Source of the DNA: PWVB01 sp964530185
GTDB taxonomy: Bacteria; Chloroflexota; Anaerolineae; B4-G1; SLSP01
Direction of reading: 5' to 3'
Length of the DNA: 5,317 bases
Assembly (NCBI GenBank): GCA_964530185.1
Contig: CAZHBB010000158.1
Span: forward strand, 1-5,317
Below the pieces are notes generated by a model, which had not been told where the DNA came from, searched no databases, and saw nothing but the letters and a program-made list of their open reading frames with translations. The position numbers and the translations under genes are program-made. Within the stretch, counting starts at the first letter, position 1. Every line of letters starts with the position of its first letter. Shown piece by piece: positions 5,182-5,317 of the stretch.

Positions 5182-5317
5182 ACATCCCCCCATTCGCCAA
5201 GGAAACCACATCGAGGATCAACACCGCGCGACCGTCGCCTAGATCTGTTGCCCCAGCGATCCCCTGCACCGCAACCAAAGGATCATCCAATGCTCGGACC
5301 ACGATCTCACGCTGACC
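5147..5317 (-). CDS. cheA: CheA, C-terminal end of the chemotaxis histidine kinase (partial)
   Basis: The first 56 residues seen from the right edge are the end of a CheW-like regulatory (P5) domain. They include GQREIVVRALDDPL, VQGIAGATDLGDGRAVLIL and DVVSL, ending with a short tail (ANGGMYERGNAVLHSI) and TAA at 5149-5147. The GATDLGDGR.VLILDV pattern is characteristic of the CheA C-terminus, not of stand-alone CheW. The kinase, dimerisation and phosphotransfer domains lie outside the window. The gene is in a different frame from cheW and overlaps it by 35 bases. The kinase would phosphorylate CheB and an unseen output regulator. Confidence 0.9.
   Translation of the reverse strand, partial: GQREIVVRALDDPLVAVQGIAGATDLGDGRAVLILDVVSLANGGMYERGNAVLHSI

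Overview
The window carries the distal part of a bacterial chemosensory operon, all on the minus strand. Reading right to left, it holds the last 56 codons of cheA, then cheW, a long soluble methyl-accepting receptor gene (mcp), cheR and cheB. Spacing is tight: cheA/cheW overlap by 35 bases, cheW/mcp share an ATGA, and cheR/cheB overlap by 17 bases. The exception is a 188-base gap between mcp and cheR that contains a hairpin. A poorly supported 95-codon frame follows cheB. No flagellar, pilus, cheY, cheC, cheD or cheZ gene is visible; the only receiver domain in the window is that of CheB.

The genes form one signalling circuit. The receptor bundle docks on CheA and CheW through its hairpin tip. 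CheA autophosphorylates and would phosphorylate CheB (D61). CheR adds methyl groups to receptor glutamates and CheB removes them. The output target is not visible, so the system could steer flagella or pili or serve another cellular function.

The most distinctive gene is mcp. Its 686-residue product has no membrane segment and no recognisable sensor domain. The conserved tip lies almost exactly at its middle, so the protein looks like one very long antiparallel coiled coil. Its C-terminal arm carries eight in-register 28-residue units, and its N-terminal arm is strongly acidic with 21-residue units.

The left end (about 1-577) is different in character. A minus-strand gene of unknown function begins at base 59 behind a strong ribosome binding site and runs off the window. 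Upstream of it lies a perfect 22-bp palindrome with a central CG, of the kind bound by LacI-family repressors, overlapping a weak promoter candidate. Between that and cheB are about 430 bases without a convincing gene, holding two inverted repeats with identical arms.

The organism is a bacterium with moderately high GC and purine-rich ribosome binding sites. The che proteins do not look enterobacterial: the tip reads ERTNLLSLNASIEAARAGE, CheR has QESYFWRE, and the receptor has no tethering pentapeptide. A non-proteobacterial lineage, for example Chloroflexota or a similar deep-branching phylum, is possible, but I cannot fix it from this sequence.
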